Positions 44,839 to 54,297 are shown, counted from the first letter of the stretch. The stretch is DNA of 64,000 nt from Streptomyces calvus (GCF_006782915.1 NZ_VCNP01000045.1:62001-126000), one strand, 5' to 3'. Made by a program: numbers and translations. Notes: generated by a model from the sequence alone, not told the origin.

Positions 44839-45035
44839 CGCAGCCCCTCCCGGTGCCTGCTCCAGAGGTTGCGTTCGCGGAGCCGCTCGCTCATCTCCCG
44901 CGAGCGGGGACGGTCGTCCGCCGCACACGGGTCCCGGTCCTCCACCTCGTGCGCCAGGCCGTGCCGCAAGGACGCCAACACCCGCAGCATCAACCGCCGT
45001 TCCTCGGCCGTGAGCGGTTCCCTCTCCTCGTTCAC
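44835..45035 (-). CDS. Small hypothetical protein, second of a coupled trio
   Basis: A 66-residue, strongly charged, helical protein: EEREPLTAEERRLMLRVLASLRHGLAHEVEDRDPCAADDRPRSREMSERLRERNLWSRHREGLR. No known domain is recognised. The GTG start at 45035 and its stop overlap both neighbours by 4 bases, so the trio must be translated as a unit. Confidence 0.75.
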   Translation of the reverse strand: MNEEREPLTAEERRLMLRVLASLRHGLAHEVEDRDPCAADDRPRSREMSERLRERNLWSRHREGLR

Positions 45036-45265
45036 CGGGCCGTCCCGGCGTCCCGCAGAACAGCCGCCAGCCTGCGTGCGGTCTCCAGGTTGCACCGCCC
45101 GAGGTCGATGAGCGGCACCGCATGACACGCCGCGACCGTCGGAACGTCCAGCCCCAGCGACGGCAGCAGGACCCCGACGCCGGACATCGCCACCGCCAAC
45201 TCCTCCCGCACGGCCTCCGCCTGCCGAATTCCGTCCATCACCACTTCGAGTTCCTCATCCGTCAT
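45032..45265 (-). CDS. Small hypothetical protein, first of a coupled trio
   Basis: A 77-residue helical protein: MTDEELEVVMDGIRQAEAVREELAVAMSGVGVLLPSLGLDVPTVAACHAVPLIDLGRCNLETARRLAAVLRDAG. It has the look of a regulatory partner found beside XRE-DUF5753 regulators. The ATG at 45265 has GGAGCAGG upstream. It is divergent from the XRE gene at 45395 across a 129-bp shared promoter region, so the two units are probably co-regulated. Confidence 0.78.
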   Translation of the reverse strand: MTDEELEVVMDGIRQAEAVREELAVAMSGVGVLLPSLGLDVPTVAACHAVPLIDLGRCNLETARRLAAVLRDAGTAR

Positions 45266-45394
45266 CTGCCTGCTCCAGCGATCCGTCACGTGCTGCACTC
45301 GAAGCGTCACGCCGAGCAGGCGACATGACCAGGGCCGACGCGTTGCCGTCCCGCACGGCAGCGGACGCGGTACGACGGTGGAGGGGAAGGACCG

Positions 45395-46222
45395 ATGGAC
45401 GGACAGCCGGCACGGCAGGACACCGAGGACTCCGCGCGCAGCGCACTCGGCAGCACCCTGCGCTACCTCCGCGAGAAGGCGGGCAAGTCCCTGAGCCAAC
45501 TCGCCGAGGACACCAACTACGACAAGAGCTACCTGTACCGCCTGGAAGCCGGCGAACGCATCTCCAAGCGCCCGGTCATGGAGGACCTCGACACGTACTA
45601 CGAAACCGGCGACCTGCTGGTGCGTCTGTGGAAACTGGCGCGGATGGAGGTGTTCAAGGACCAGTACAAGGCGTTCATGCGGCTCGAGTCCACGGCCACG
45701 GTGATGCACATGTACACGCCGGTCATCCCAGGATTGCTCCAGACCGAGGGGTTCGCACGCGTGCTGTTGTCCCTCTGGCCGACACAGATCGACGAGGAGG
45801 AACTGGAGGAGCAAGTCGTTGCCCGAATGGGGCGGCAGGAACTGCTGCACCGCAAACCCCGGCCGACCGTCCGGGCGATCATCGATGAGGCCGCACTACG
45901 CCGTGCGCCGGCAGATGCCAAGGTTTGGGAAGAACAATTGACCCACCTCATCTTCTCGGCAGCACAACCATCGATCACGGTCCAGGTGCTGCCGTTCAGC
46001 GTGGGAGTGCAGCCAGTTCCCGACGGAGCGCTCTCGTTGTTGTGGCAGCCGGACGGAAGCGCCGTCGCCTACCTGGAAGGCAGTGCATCGGGCGAACTGC
46101 TCGAAGAACCGGACGACTTCCTCAAGTACCGCTTGGCCTACGATCGGATCCGAGACATGGCGCTGACGCCGCTGGAATCGGTGACGTTCATCGAGCGCAT
46201 CCTGGAGGAATACCGATCATGA
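45395..46222 (+). CDS. XRE-family regulator with DUF5753 domain
   Basis: A 275-residue protein. Residues 15-75 form an XRE helix-turn-helix (LGSTLRYLREKAGKSLSQLAEDTNYDKSYLYRLEAGERISKRPVMEDLDTYY). The rest is DUF5753: YTPVIPGLLQTEGFARVLLS ... RMGRQELLHRKPRPTVRAIIDEAALRR ... HLIFSAAQPSITVQVLPFSVGVQPVPDGALSLL. Many such proteins exist per Streptomyces genome and work with a small DUF397 partner (WhiJ-type systems) in development. The stop overlaps the DUF397 gene start by ATGA. Confidence 0.92.
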   Translation: MDGQPARQDTEDSARSALGSTLRYLREKAGKSLSQLAEDTNYDKSYLYRLEAGERISKRPVMEDLDTYYETGDLLVRLWKLARMEVFKDQYKAFMRLESTATVMHMYTPVIPGLLQTEGFARVLLSLWPTQIDEEELEEQVVARMGRQELLHRKPRPTVRAIIDEAALRRAPADAKVWEEQLTHLIFSAAQPSITVQVLPFSVGVQPVPDGALSLLWQPDGSAVAYLEGSASGELLEEPDDFLKYRLAYDRIRDMALTPLESVTFIERILEEYRS

Positions 46223-46419
46223 ATCGCACTCCCGATCTCAGCACCCTGAGGTGGCGCAAGTCCAGCTACAGCGATGGAGGACAGAACAACTGCGTCGAGG
46301 TCGCCGAAGGCCTCCCCGGTGTTGTCCCCGTCCGCGACAGCAAGACCCCGCACGGCCCCGTCCTCCGCTTCCCCGCCACCGCCTGGACGGCGTTCCTCCG
46401 CGACGTCAAGGACCAGTAG
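46219..46419 (+). CDS. DUF397 protein
   Basis: A 66-residue protein with the family signature LRWRKSSYSDGGQNNCVEVAEG ... VPVRDSKTPHGPVLRFPATAWTAFLRDVK. These proteins pair with the XRE-DUF5753 regulator encoded just upstream and relieve its repression in the best studied WhiJ-like case. The gene overlaps its partner by 4 bases. The next 196 bases before the WD40 gene show no ORF. Confidence 0.93.
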   Translation: MNRTPDLSTLRWRKSSYSDGGQNNCVEVAEGLPGVVPVRDSKTPHGPVLRFPATAWTAFLRDVKDQ

Positions 46420-46615
46420 ACGCACGGTCTGACTTGCCGTGGCTGGATCCCACTTGCCCCGTTGCCCGCACCATGGCTGCCCCGGAAGATGGTCTTGGGC
46501 CCTTCTGTCCGTGACGAGGGCGGAGAGAAGGCGAACGCGGTGCCGGTCTTGGGGACCGGTGGATCGGGGGGCATGGCGTGTCGACGGGCGTTGACTCGGT
46601 CGTGAGTGGTGCCGG

Positions 46616-49600
46616 ATGAGACACCGGATGCAGGTGCTGCTCCAGATCATGCTGGTGCTGACTGCCTCCTTACTCGGCATCACCACCAACTACGCCACGA
46701 GTACGGACGATGCGCCGTGGGCGCTGCAGATGATCCAGCGGTTCTCGGTCCCGGCGATCGGGCTGCTGGTGGTGGCCATGGTGGTCGGACAGGTCGTGGT
46801 GTACCGGCTGGAGAACCCCGCGCCACCGCAGGTCGACTGGCCACGTGACCGGGTGCCGTACCCGGGGCTGGACGCGTACGACGAGGACGAGGCGGCCGTC
46901 TACTTCGGCCGGGAGGCGCAGGCTGCCGAGCTGACGCGCAGGTTGCACGCCACCGCGACGCGACCCGCCGACCGCTTCCTCCTGCTGGCCGGAGCGTCCG
47001 GCAGCGGCAAGTCCTCACTGGTGCGGGCCGGGGTGTTGCCCCGGCTCAGGGAGCGCCGGTGGACCGTTGTTCCGCCCTTTTCACCCGGACCGAATCCGCT
47101 GGGCGCCCTGGCCGCGGCCCTCGCGGCGGCTTCCGGAGAACGGGAAAGCGCCGGCCTCGTGCTGCGGCGGCTGCGCCAGGGGCCGGACGCCCTGCGGGCG
47201 GAGCTGGCTCGGCTGCGCGGCGGCCGGTTCCGGCGGACACTCCTGGTCGTCGACCAGTTCGAGGAGCTCGTCACCCTCGGGGGCGAGCGGGAACGAGCCC
47301 ACTTCCTCGACTTGCTGCGCACCTGCCTGGAGCAGGACCCTTCGGTCCGGGTGCTGGCCACGCTCCGCGTGGACCTCCTGGGCAGGCTCCTCGGCAGCGC
47401 TCACGCCGATCTCTTCCAACACCCCGTGGCGATCGGCACCCTGGGCAGGGCTCAGCTCGCCGAAGTGGTGGCGGCACCCGGGGCTCTGGTGGGCCTCTCG
47501 TTCGCCCCCGGCGTGGTCGACACCATCGTGAACGAGACGGGCACCGACGATGCCCTTCCGCTGCTCGCCTACCTCCTCCAGGAGCTGTACTTCGCGTCCG
47601 GCCCCGGGGGAACGGTCACCGAGGAGCTGTACCAGCGGCTCGGCGGCGTACCGGGCGCACTGGCACGGCAGGCCGATGTCACCGTGGCCGGCCTCGGCAC
47701 GGGCGACACCGTCGACTTCGTCCTGCGCGTGCTGCTGAAGTTCGTCACCGTGGAGGGGCAGGAGGTCGCCCGCCGCCACGTGCCGCTGTCGGACCTCACC
47801 GAACGCGAGCGGCACGTGGTGGACGCGTTCATCGACGCCCGGCTGCTGCGGTCCGACGTACGCGAGGACGCGGTCACCGGCCAGGAACCGTATGCGCAGG
47901 TGACCCACGAGGCCCTGTTCCGGCAGTGGGCGCCGCTGCGTCAGGAGGTGGAGGCCCGGGCCGAACGGCTCCGGGAGCGCGCGGAGCTGGAGCGGTGGGC
48001 CGAGGACTGGGAGCGATCCGGGCGCAGCGTCGACTACCTCCTCACCGGCGAACGGCTCACCGTGGCCCGGCGCTGGCTCGAGGCCCTGGACGAGGCCGGA
48101 CAGACGTCGGCGCCCGCGCGGGCGCTGGTGGAGGCTTCGCAGCGCCGGGACCTCGCCTTCCTGAGCCGCGTCTCCGACAGCATCGGCCGGCAGGTCCTCA
48201 GCAGTGCGGAGACCGAACCCGAGCGAGCCCTGCTGCTGTCGCTGGCCGCACTCGGCGAGTGCACGCCGACACCCTCGGCGCGTCGGGGCCTGATGGCCGC
48301 GCTGGCCGCCAGCCACCCGCGCACCCGCCTCGACGGACACACCGACACGGTCCGTGACATCGCCTGGTCGCCTGACGGGAGACTGCTCGCAACGGCGTCC
48401 CGGGACGGTACGGCCCGCGTCTACGACGCCCGGTCGGGACGGCCCCTGCTCGTCCTGCCGTCCGACGGCGCGATGGTCGAGTCCGTTGCCTGGTCACCCG
48501 ACTCGGCACAGGTGGCCACTGCCGGCCGGGACCATGTCGTACGGATCTGGGACGCCGCTTCCGGCGAGCCCGTACGGCTGCTCACCGGAGCCGGCGACAT
48601 CGGCAGGCAGGTGGCCTGGTCGCCCGACGGGCTGCACGTCGCCGCCACGTTCAAGGACCGAGTGGTCCGCGTCTGGGAGGCCCGGACGGGCCGGCTCGTG
48701 CACGAACTGCGCGGACACGGCGACGACGTATGGGGTGTTGCCTGGTCACCGGACAGCGACCTCCTCGCTTCCGCCTCCCACGACCAGACGGTGATCGTGT
48801 GGGACCGCACGACAGGAACGGCCACCACCACCCTGACCGGGCACACGGACTTCGTCGAAGGCATCGCCTGGTCCCCGGACGGGCGTCGCATCGCGTCCGG
48901 CTCCGGTGACCACACCGCACGCGTCTGGGACGCGGCGACGGGCGAGCTCCGACTGCTGTTGCGCGGACACACCGACTACGTATGGAACCTCGCATGGTCG
49001 CCGGACGGCCGGATGCTGGCCTCCGCCTCCTCCGACCGGACCGTACGGATCGTCAACGCCGAGGACGCGAAAGTCCTGGCCGTTCTGCGCGGACACACCG
49101 ACACCGTGTGGGGAGTGACCTGGTCGCCCACCGGCACTCAGCTCGCCACCGGCTCGACCGACGGCACAGGCATGGTGTGGGACCTGCGTCCGCGCGGCGC
49201 CGAGGCCACCGTCTTCGACGGGCACGACGGTCCGGTGAACGAGGCCGCGTGGTCCGGCGACGAGTGCCGTGTCACCACCGCGTCCGACGACGGCAGCGTG
49301 CGGATCTGGGACGCGGCGACGGGCGCTTCCGCCGGACCCGTGATCGGAGTCGGGGACCGCGTGTGGAGTGTGGCCTGCTCGCCGCACGGGGACCGGCTCG
49401 CGCTCAGTACCAACGGCGGACTGTTCCGGGTCGTGGACGGGAACGGCCGCACACTTTTCGAGCAGTGCGGGGAGGTCGTCGAGGGATGCGCGTGGTCCCC
49501 GGACGGCCGGCGCATCGCAACCGGCGGGCACGACGGTGCCGTCCGCGTCCTGTCGGCGCACGACGGCACCGAGTTGATGAAGCTCACGGAACACCAGGAC

Positions 49601-50167
49601 TGGGTGGGTCGCGTGGCCTGGTCACCGAGCGGACGGCTGCTCGCCAGCTGTTCCGACGACCGGACCTGCCGGCTGTGGGACACCAGCGACAGCCGACAGC
49701 TCACTGTCCTGCGCGGACACGACAACTATGTCGAGGACGCGGCCTGGTCCCCGGACGAGGCACGTGTCGCCACGGCCTCGGGTGACTGGACGGCTGCCGT
49801 GTGGGACGCGGCCACCGGGCGCCGCATTGACGTTCTGAGAGGACATGAGGGGCGGGTCCGTGCCGTCGCCTGGTCGCCCGACGGCAGATACGTCGCCACG
49901 GGAGCCGACGACCGCACCGTACGGGTGTGGTCCGCGGCCACGTTCGAGGAAGTCGCTGTCGTCGGTGTCCACCAGGACAAGGTGACCTCGGTGGCGTGGT
50001 CCCGCGACAGCGCACGCCTGCTGACCGGCTCCGCCGACGGAACGGCACGCGTCTGGCCCGCGGAGCCGGACTACGACCGGCTGGAGGCGGTCGCGCGGGC
50101 AAGGGTCTTCCGCACGCTCACGGAGGAGGAACGACGGCACCACATGCTGCCGCTCGACCACCCGTGA
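46616..50167 (+). CDS. Membrane-anchored STAND NTPase with 14 WD40 repeats
   Basis: A 1183-residue protein. Two membrane helices lie at about 7-27 and 45-65. The nSTAND1-type NTPase begins PYPGLDAYDEDEAAVYFGREAQ, with Walker A LAGASGSGKSSLVRAG (about 124-138) and Walker B RRTLLVVDQFEELV (about 206-219), and a helical region ends near residue 575. Fourteen WD40 repeats follow, each of the form VAWSPDGRxLATxSxDxTVRVWDA, enough for two seven-bladed propellers. Repeat 9 is the most degenerate (SVACSPHGDRLALSTNGG). Such proteins act as switches that sense a ligand through the propellers; some serve in bacterial defence or signalling. The role here is unknown. Confidence 0.9.
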   Translation: MRHRMQVLLQIMLVLTASLLGITTNYATSTDDAPWALQMIQRFSVPAIGLLVVAMVVGQVVVYRLENPAPPQVDWPRDRVPYPGLDAYDEDEAAVYFGREAQAAELTRRLHATATRPADRFLLLAGASGSGKSSLVRAGVLPRLRERRWTVVPPFSPGPNPLGALAAALAAASGERESAGLVLRRLRQGPDALRAELARLRGGRFRRTLLVVDQFEELVTLGGERERAHFLDLLRTCLEQDPSVRVLATLRVDLLGRLLGSAHADLFQHPVAIGTLGRAQLAEVVAAPGALVGLSFAPGVVDTIVNETGTDDALPLLAYLLQELYFASGPGGTVTEELYQRLGGVPGALARQADVTVAGLGTGDTVDFVLRVLLKFVTVEGQEVARRHVPLSDLTERERHVVDAFIDARLLRSDVREDAVTGQEPYAQVTHEALFRQWAPLRQEVEARAERLRERAELERWAEDWERSGRSVDYLLTGERLTVARRWLEALDEAGQTSAPARALVEASQRRDLAFLSRVSDSIGRQVLSSAETEPERALLLSLAALGECTPTPSARRGLMAALAASHPRTRLDGHTDTVRDIAWSPDGRLLATASRDGTARVYDARSGRPLLVLPSDGAMVESVAWSPDSAQVATAGRDHVVRIWDAASGEPVRLLTGAGDIGRQVAWSPDGLHVAATFKDRVVRVWEARTGRLVHELRGHGDDVWGVAWSPDSDLLASASHDQTVIVWDRTTGTATTTLTGHTDFVEGIAWSPDGRRIASGSGDHTARVWDAATGELRLLLRGHTDYVWNLAWSPDGRMLASASSDRTVRIVNAEDAKVLAVLRGHTDTVWGVTWSPTGTQLATGSTDGTGMVWDLRPRGAEATVFDGHDGPVNEAAWSGDECRVTTASDDGSVRIWDAATGASAGPVIGVGDRVWSVACSPHGDRLALSTNGGLFRVVDGNGRTLFEQCGEVVEGCAWSPDGRRIATGGHDGAVRVLSAHDGTELMKLTEHQDWVGRVAWSPSGRLLASCSDDRTCRLWDTSDSRQLTVLRGHDNYVEDAAWSPDEARVATASGDWTAAVWDAATGRRIDVLRGHEGRVRAVAWSPDGRYVATGADDRTVRVWSAATFEEVAVVGVHQDKVTSVAWSRDSARLLTGSADGTARVWPAEPDYDRLEAVARARVFRTLTEEERRHHMLPLDHP

Positions 50168-50467
50168 TCAGTAGACCTGCTCGATCGTGCGGTCGTCGGT
50201 GTGAAGGAGGTAGTCGTCCGGGTTCAGGTTCATCGCCTTGCGCTCGGGCGACGACCAGTACAGCGCGTTGCGCTCCTGGAACGTCTCGGGACCGTCGTAG
50301 GAGATCAGCCATACGAACTGGTTGCGCTCCCGCTCCACCCAGGCCCCGCCGATGGTGAAGCCGAGCTTCAGCCGGAGCGGCACGATCTCCTGCCGCCAGC
50401 GGTCGACCCACTCGTCGAGCATGCCGTCCCGAACCGTGTACGTGCGCAACTGCGTGGTCATGGGCAT
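50168..50467 (-). CDS. NIPSNAP family protein
   Basis: A 99-residue ferredoxin-like alpha/beta-barrel protein: TTQLRTYTVRDGMLDEWVDRWRQEIVPLRLKLGFTIGGAWVERERNQFVWLISYDGPETFQERNALYWSSPERKAM. This matches the NIPSNAP domain, a dimeric fold of uncertain function. The ATG at 50467 is chosen because AGGAGG lies nine bases upstream. It ends directly beside the stop of the WD40 gene, with no spacer between the convergent genes. Confidence 0.85.
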   Translation of the reverse strand: MPMTTQLRTYTVRDGMLDEWVDRWRQEIVPLRLKLGFTIGGAWVERERNQFVWLISYDGPETFQERNALYWSSPERKAMNLNPDDYLLHTDDRTIEQVY

Positions 50468-50707
50468 CGCGGACATCCTCCTGGCGTTCGGTCGTCGTGA
50501 CACAGCCTAGGGAGACCAGCGGCCGTCGTAGGGGCGTTCTCCAGGACGATTCCCTTTGCCGAACCGGAACCAGTTCCGACACGGCCTGAGGACGGTGTCG
50601 TACCGCGGGCGCGGTATGTCGTGGGCCTCGTGTACGACGCCGGGAGGTGCCCCGGTTCCGTCTCCGGTCGACATCTTCCCGACAGGTTCGCCCCGTACCG
50701 TTGACGC

Positions 50708-53356
50708 ATGGATCTTCGACTGCCCGGACCGCGGTGGCTGCGGCGGCCGCGACGGGCCCTCGCCGCCGCGGCCGCCGTCGTCGTGCTCGCCGGTGCCGGT
50801 ACCTGGAGCGCCGTCGCCTCGGACGACGTGCCCGCGGTCCACCGCGCCGACCGGGTCGTGGCCGTGGGTGACGGGGTGCGCATCGACACGTCGTACTTCA
50901 GCGCGGGCCCGGACGGCCGCCGGCCCGCCGTGCTGCTCGGGCACGGCTTCGGCGGCAGCAAGGACGACGTGCGGCAGCAGGCCGAGGACCTCGCCCGCGA
51001 CGGGTACGCGGTGCTGACGTGGTCCGCGCGCGGCTTCGGGGAGTCGACCGGGAAGATCGGGCTGAACGATCCCGAGGGCGAGGTCGCCGACGTCTCCCGG
51101 CTGATCGACTGGCTGGCGCAGCGGCCCGAGGTCGAACTCGACGAGGACGGCGACCCGCGGGTCGGCATGGCCGGCGGTTCGTACGGCGGCGCCATCGCCC
51201 TGCTCACCGCGGGGCACGACGACCGGGTCGACGCGATCGCCCCGGCCATCACCTACTTCGACCTCGCCGACGCCCTGTTCCCCGGCGGCGTGTTCAAGAA
51301 GCTGTGGGCCGGCATCTTCGTCAACTCCGGCGGCGGCTGCGCGAACTTCGAGCCCGCGCTGTGCCGGATGTACGAGCGGGTCGCCGAGTCCGGCGTCCCG
51401 GACGCCGAGGCGCGCGAACTGCTCGAGGAGCGCTCGCCGTCCGCCGTCGCGGACCGCATCGACGTGCCCACGCTGCTGGTGCAGGGCCAGTCCGACTCGC
51501 TCTTCCCGCTCGGCCAGGCCGACGCCGCCGCCAAGGCGATCCGGGCCAACGGCGCCCCGGTCGACGTCGACTGGATCGCCGGCGGGCACGACGGCGGCGA
51601 CCTGGAGAGCGACCGCGTGCAGCAGCGCGTGGGCGCCTGGTTCGACCGGTACCTGAAGGGCGACGAGAGCGCCGACACCGGCCCCGCGTTCCGCGTCACC
51701 CGCACCGGCGGCGTCGACTCCACCGACGGCCAGGCGCTGCTGCGCGGCGCGAGCGCCGACACCTACCCGGGCCTGGCGAGCGGCGGCCGGTCCTTCCCGC
51801 TCACCGGACGCGAGCAGAGCTTCGCCAACCCGGCCGGCGCCAACCCGCCCGCCGTCTCCGCCCTGCCCGGCCTCGGCGGCTCCGGCGGACTCGCCCAGCT
51901 GTCCTCGCTCGGCGTCGGCGTCTCCCTGGACTTCCCCGGCCAGTACGCCCGCTTCGAGTCCGCCCCGGTCGCCCGTGACCTGCGCATCACCGGATCGCCG
52001 ACGGTCACCGTGCACGTCGCCTCGACCAGCGAGGACGCCGTCCTGTTCGGCAAGGTGTACGACGTCGGCCCGGACGGCCGGCAGCAGGTGCTGCCCTCGC
52101 AGCTCGTCGCCCCGGTCCGCGTCGAGGACGCCGCATCCGGCAAGGACGTCACGCTCACGCTGCCGGCCGTCGACCACGAGGTGCAGCAGGGCCACCGTCT
52201 GCGTCTCGTCCTCGCCTCCACCGACCTCGGCTACGCCTCCCCGGCCGCCCCGGCGACGTACACCGTCTCCCTGAAGAGCGACCTCACCGTGCCCACCGCG
52301 CCCGGCGTCGACACGGCCGCGGCCCCGCTGCCCGCCTGGGTGGTGTGGCTGCCGGCCGCCGGTGCCGCGGTCGCCGTGCTCCTGCTGCTGACCGGCCGCC
52401 GCCGCACCACCGCCCCGGCCCCCGACCCCGAACTGGCCGGTGTCCCGCTGCAGATCACCGGCCTGAGCAAGCGCTACGCCCGCTCCTCGGACCGGTACGC
52501 CGTGCGGGACCTGTCCTTCCGCGTCGAGCGGGGCCAGGTGCTCGGACTCCTCGGACCCAACGGCGCCGGCAAGACCACCACCCTGCGCATGCTGATGGGC
52601 CTCATCGGGCCGGACGGCGGCGAGATCCGCGTGTTCGGCCACGCCATCCGCCCCGGCGCCCCCGTGCTGTCCCGCGTCGGTGCCTTCGTCGAGGGCGCGG
52701 GCTTCCTGCCGCACCTGTCCGGCCGGGAGAACCTGGAGCTGTACTGGAAGGCCACCGGCCGCCCGGCCGAGGACGCCCACCTGGACGAGGCACTGGAGAT
52801 CGCCGGCCTCGGCGACGCCCTCGCCCGCGCGGTCCGCACCTACTCCCAGGGCATGCGCCAGCGCCTCGCCATCGCCCAGGCCATGCTGGGCCTGCCGGAC
52901 CTGCTGATCCTCGACGAACCGACCAACGGCCTCGACCCGCCGCAGATCCGCGAGATGCGCGAGGTGATGATCCGGTACGCGGCCGCCGGACGCACCGTGA
53001 TCGTCTCCAGCCATCTGCTGTCGGAGGTCGAGCAGTCCTGCACGCACCTCGTCGTCATGGACCGCGGGCAACTCGTCCAGGCAGGCCCGGTGCACGAGAT
53101 CGTCGGCTCCGGCGACACCCTGCTCGTCGGCACCGACACGCCCGTGGACGAGCCGGTCGCCGAGAAGATCGCCGCGCTGCCGGGCGTCGCCTCGGCGGTC
53201 CGCACCGACGAAGGGCTGCTGGTGCGGCTGGACGCCGACGGCAGCGCTCCGCGGCTGGTCGCCGAACTGGTCCGGCTGGAGGTGCCCGTGGCGTCGGTCG
53301 GCCCGCACCGCCGCCTCGAAGACGCCTTCCTCACCCTGATCGGAGGTTCCGCATGA
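50708..53356 (+). CDS. Exported alpha/beta-hydrolase fused to ABC transporter ATPase
   Basis: An 882-residue fusion. A signal-anchor helix lies at about 17-36. An alpha/beta hydrolase of the X-Pro dipeptidyl-peptidase/CocE type follows: GHGFGGSKDD, nucleophile Ser158 in GMAGGSYGG, Asp near 260 in QGQSDSLFP and His near 294 in AGGHDGG, then a jelly-roll C-domain (SLDFPGQYARFESAPV). A second membrane helix (about 541-562) leads to a complete cytoplasmic ABC ATPase: GPNGAGKTTT (about 616), YSQGMRQRLAIAQ and LLILDEPTNGLDPPQ. The two helices place the hydrolase outside and the ATPase inside. The downstream permease gene overlaps by ATGA. Confidence 0.9.
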   Translation: MDLRLPGPRWLRRPRRALAAAAAVVVLAGAGTWSAVASDDVPAVHRADRVVAVGDGVRIDTSYFSAGPDGRRPAVLLGHGFGGSKDDVRQQAEDLARDGYAVLTWSARGFGESTGKIGLNDPEGEVADVSRLIDWLAQRPEVELDEDGDPRVGMAGGSYGGAIALLTAGHDDRVDAIAPAITYFDLADALFPGGVFKKLWAGIFVNSGGGCANFEPALCRMYERVAESGVPDAEARELLEERSPSAVADRIDVPTLLVQGQSDSLFPLGQADAAAKAIRANGAPVDVDWIAGGHDGGDLESDRVQQRVGAWFDRYLKGDESADTGPAFRVTRTGGVDSTDGQALLRGASADTYPGLASGGRSFPLTGREQSFANPAGANPPAVSALPGLGGSGGLAQLSSLGVGVSLDFPGQYARFESAPVARDLRITGSPTVTVHVASTSEDAVLFGKVYDVGPDGRQQVLPSQLVAPVRVEDAASGKDVTLTLPAVDHEVQQGHRLRLVLASTDLGYASPAAPATYTVSLKSDLTVPTAPGVDTAAAPLPAWVVWLPAAGAAVAVLLLLTGRRRTTAPAPDPELAGVPLQITGLSKRYARSSDRYAVRDLSFRVERGQVLGLLGPNGAGKTTTLRMLMGLIGPDGGEIRVFGHAIRPGAPVLSRVGAFVEGAGFLPHLSGRENLELYWKATGRPAEDAHLDEALEIAGLGDALARAVRTYSQGMRQRLAIAQAMLGLPDLLILDEPTNGLDPPQIREMREVMIRYAAAGRTVIVSSHLLSEVEQSCTHLVVMDRGQLVQAGPVHEIVGSGDTLLVGTDTPVDEPVAEKIAALPGVASAVRTDEGLLVRLDADGSAPRLVAELVRLEVPVASVGPHRRLEDAFLTLIGGSA

Positions 53357-54297
53357 GCACGCTCACCGAGCGGAACGAACCCGCCGAACCGGCCGGAACC
53401 ACCGGAACCGGGACCTCCGGGACCGGGGGAAGCGCCGGGCCCGGCGCCGGACCCGCCGAGGTCGCCGACGGCTACCGCGCCGGCCGCACGCTGCCGCTGC
53501 GCGTCGAACTGGTCCGCCAGCTCAAGCGCCGCCGCACCCTCGTCATGGGCGCGATCCTCGCCGTCCTGCCGTTCGTCCTGGTGGTCGCCTTCGCCATCGG
53601 CGGCGAGCCGGACGGCCGCGGCAACCGGATCAACCTGATGGACACGGCCACCGCGTCCGGCGCCAACTTCGCCGCCGTCAACCTGTTCGTCTCCGCCGGC
53701 TTCCTGCTGGTCATCCCCGTCGCCCTGTTCTGCGGTGACACGGTCGCCTCCGAGGCCGGCTGGTCCTCCCTGCGCTATCTGCTCGCCGCGCCGGTGCCCC
53801 GGATGCGGCTGCTGTGGTCCAAGCTGGTCGTCGGCCTCGGACTCAGCCTCGCCGCGATGGTGCTGCTGCCGGTCGTGGCGCTCGCCGTCGGCACGGCCGC
53901 CTACGGCTGGGGCCCGCTGCGGATCCCCACCGGCGGCGCCCTGGACCCCGGCACGGCGGCGCAGCGACTGGTGATCGTGGTGGCGTACCTCTTCGTGTCG
54001 CAACTGGTCACCGCCGGGCTCGCGTTCTGGCTGTCCACCCGCACCGACGCGCCGTTGGGCGCGGTCGGCGGCGCCGTCGGACTGACCATCGTCGGCAATG
54101 TGCTGGACGCCGTCACCGCCCTCGGCGACTGGCGTCACTTCCTGCCCGCGCACTGGCAGTTCGCCTGGGCGGACGCCGTCCAGACCACTCCGGAGTGGTC
54201 CGGCATGATCCAGGGCGCGGCGGTGTCCGTGACGTACGCGCTCGTGCTGTTCGCGCTGGCCTTCCGGGGGTTCGTGCGCAAGGACGTGGTGTCCTGA
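53353..54297 (+). CDS. ABC transporter permease
   Basis: A 314-residue ABC-2 type permease. A Gly/Thr-rich cytoplasmic N-terminus precedes six helices (VMGAILAVLPFVLVVAFAIG, NLFVSAGFLLVIPVALFCGDTV, KLVVGLGLSLAAMVLLPVVALAVG and others). VASEAGWSSLRYLLAAPVPRMRLLWSKL is the conserved cytoplasmic loop of this class. It is the membrane partner of the fused hydrolase/ATPase and starts by a 4-bp overlap. The pair may export a substrate that the external hydrolase then processes, or supply the hydrolase with a product; neither can be decided. Confidence 0.88.
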   Translation: MSTLTERNEPAEPAGTTGTGTSGTGGSAGPGAGPAEVADGYRAGRTLPLRVELVRQLKRRRTLVMGAILAVLPFVLVVAFAIGGEPDGRGNRINLMDTATASGANFAAVNLFVSAGFLLVIPVALFCGDTVASEAGWSSLRYLLAAPVPRMRLLWSKLVVGLGLSLAAMVLLPVVALAVGTAAYGWGPLRIPTGGALDPGTAAQRLVIVVAYLFVSQLVTAGLAFWLSTRTDAPLGAVGGAVGLTIVGNVLDAVTALGDWRHFLPAHWQFAWADAVQTTPEWSGMIQGAAVSVTYALVLFALAFRGFVRKDVVS

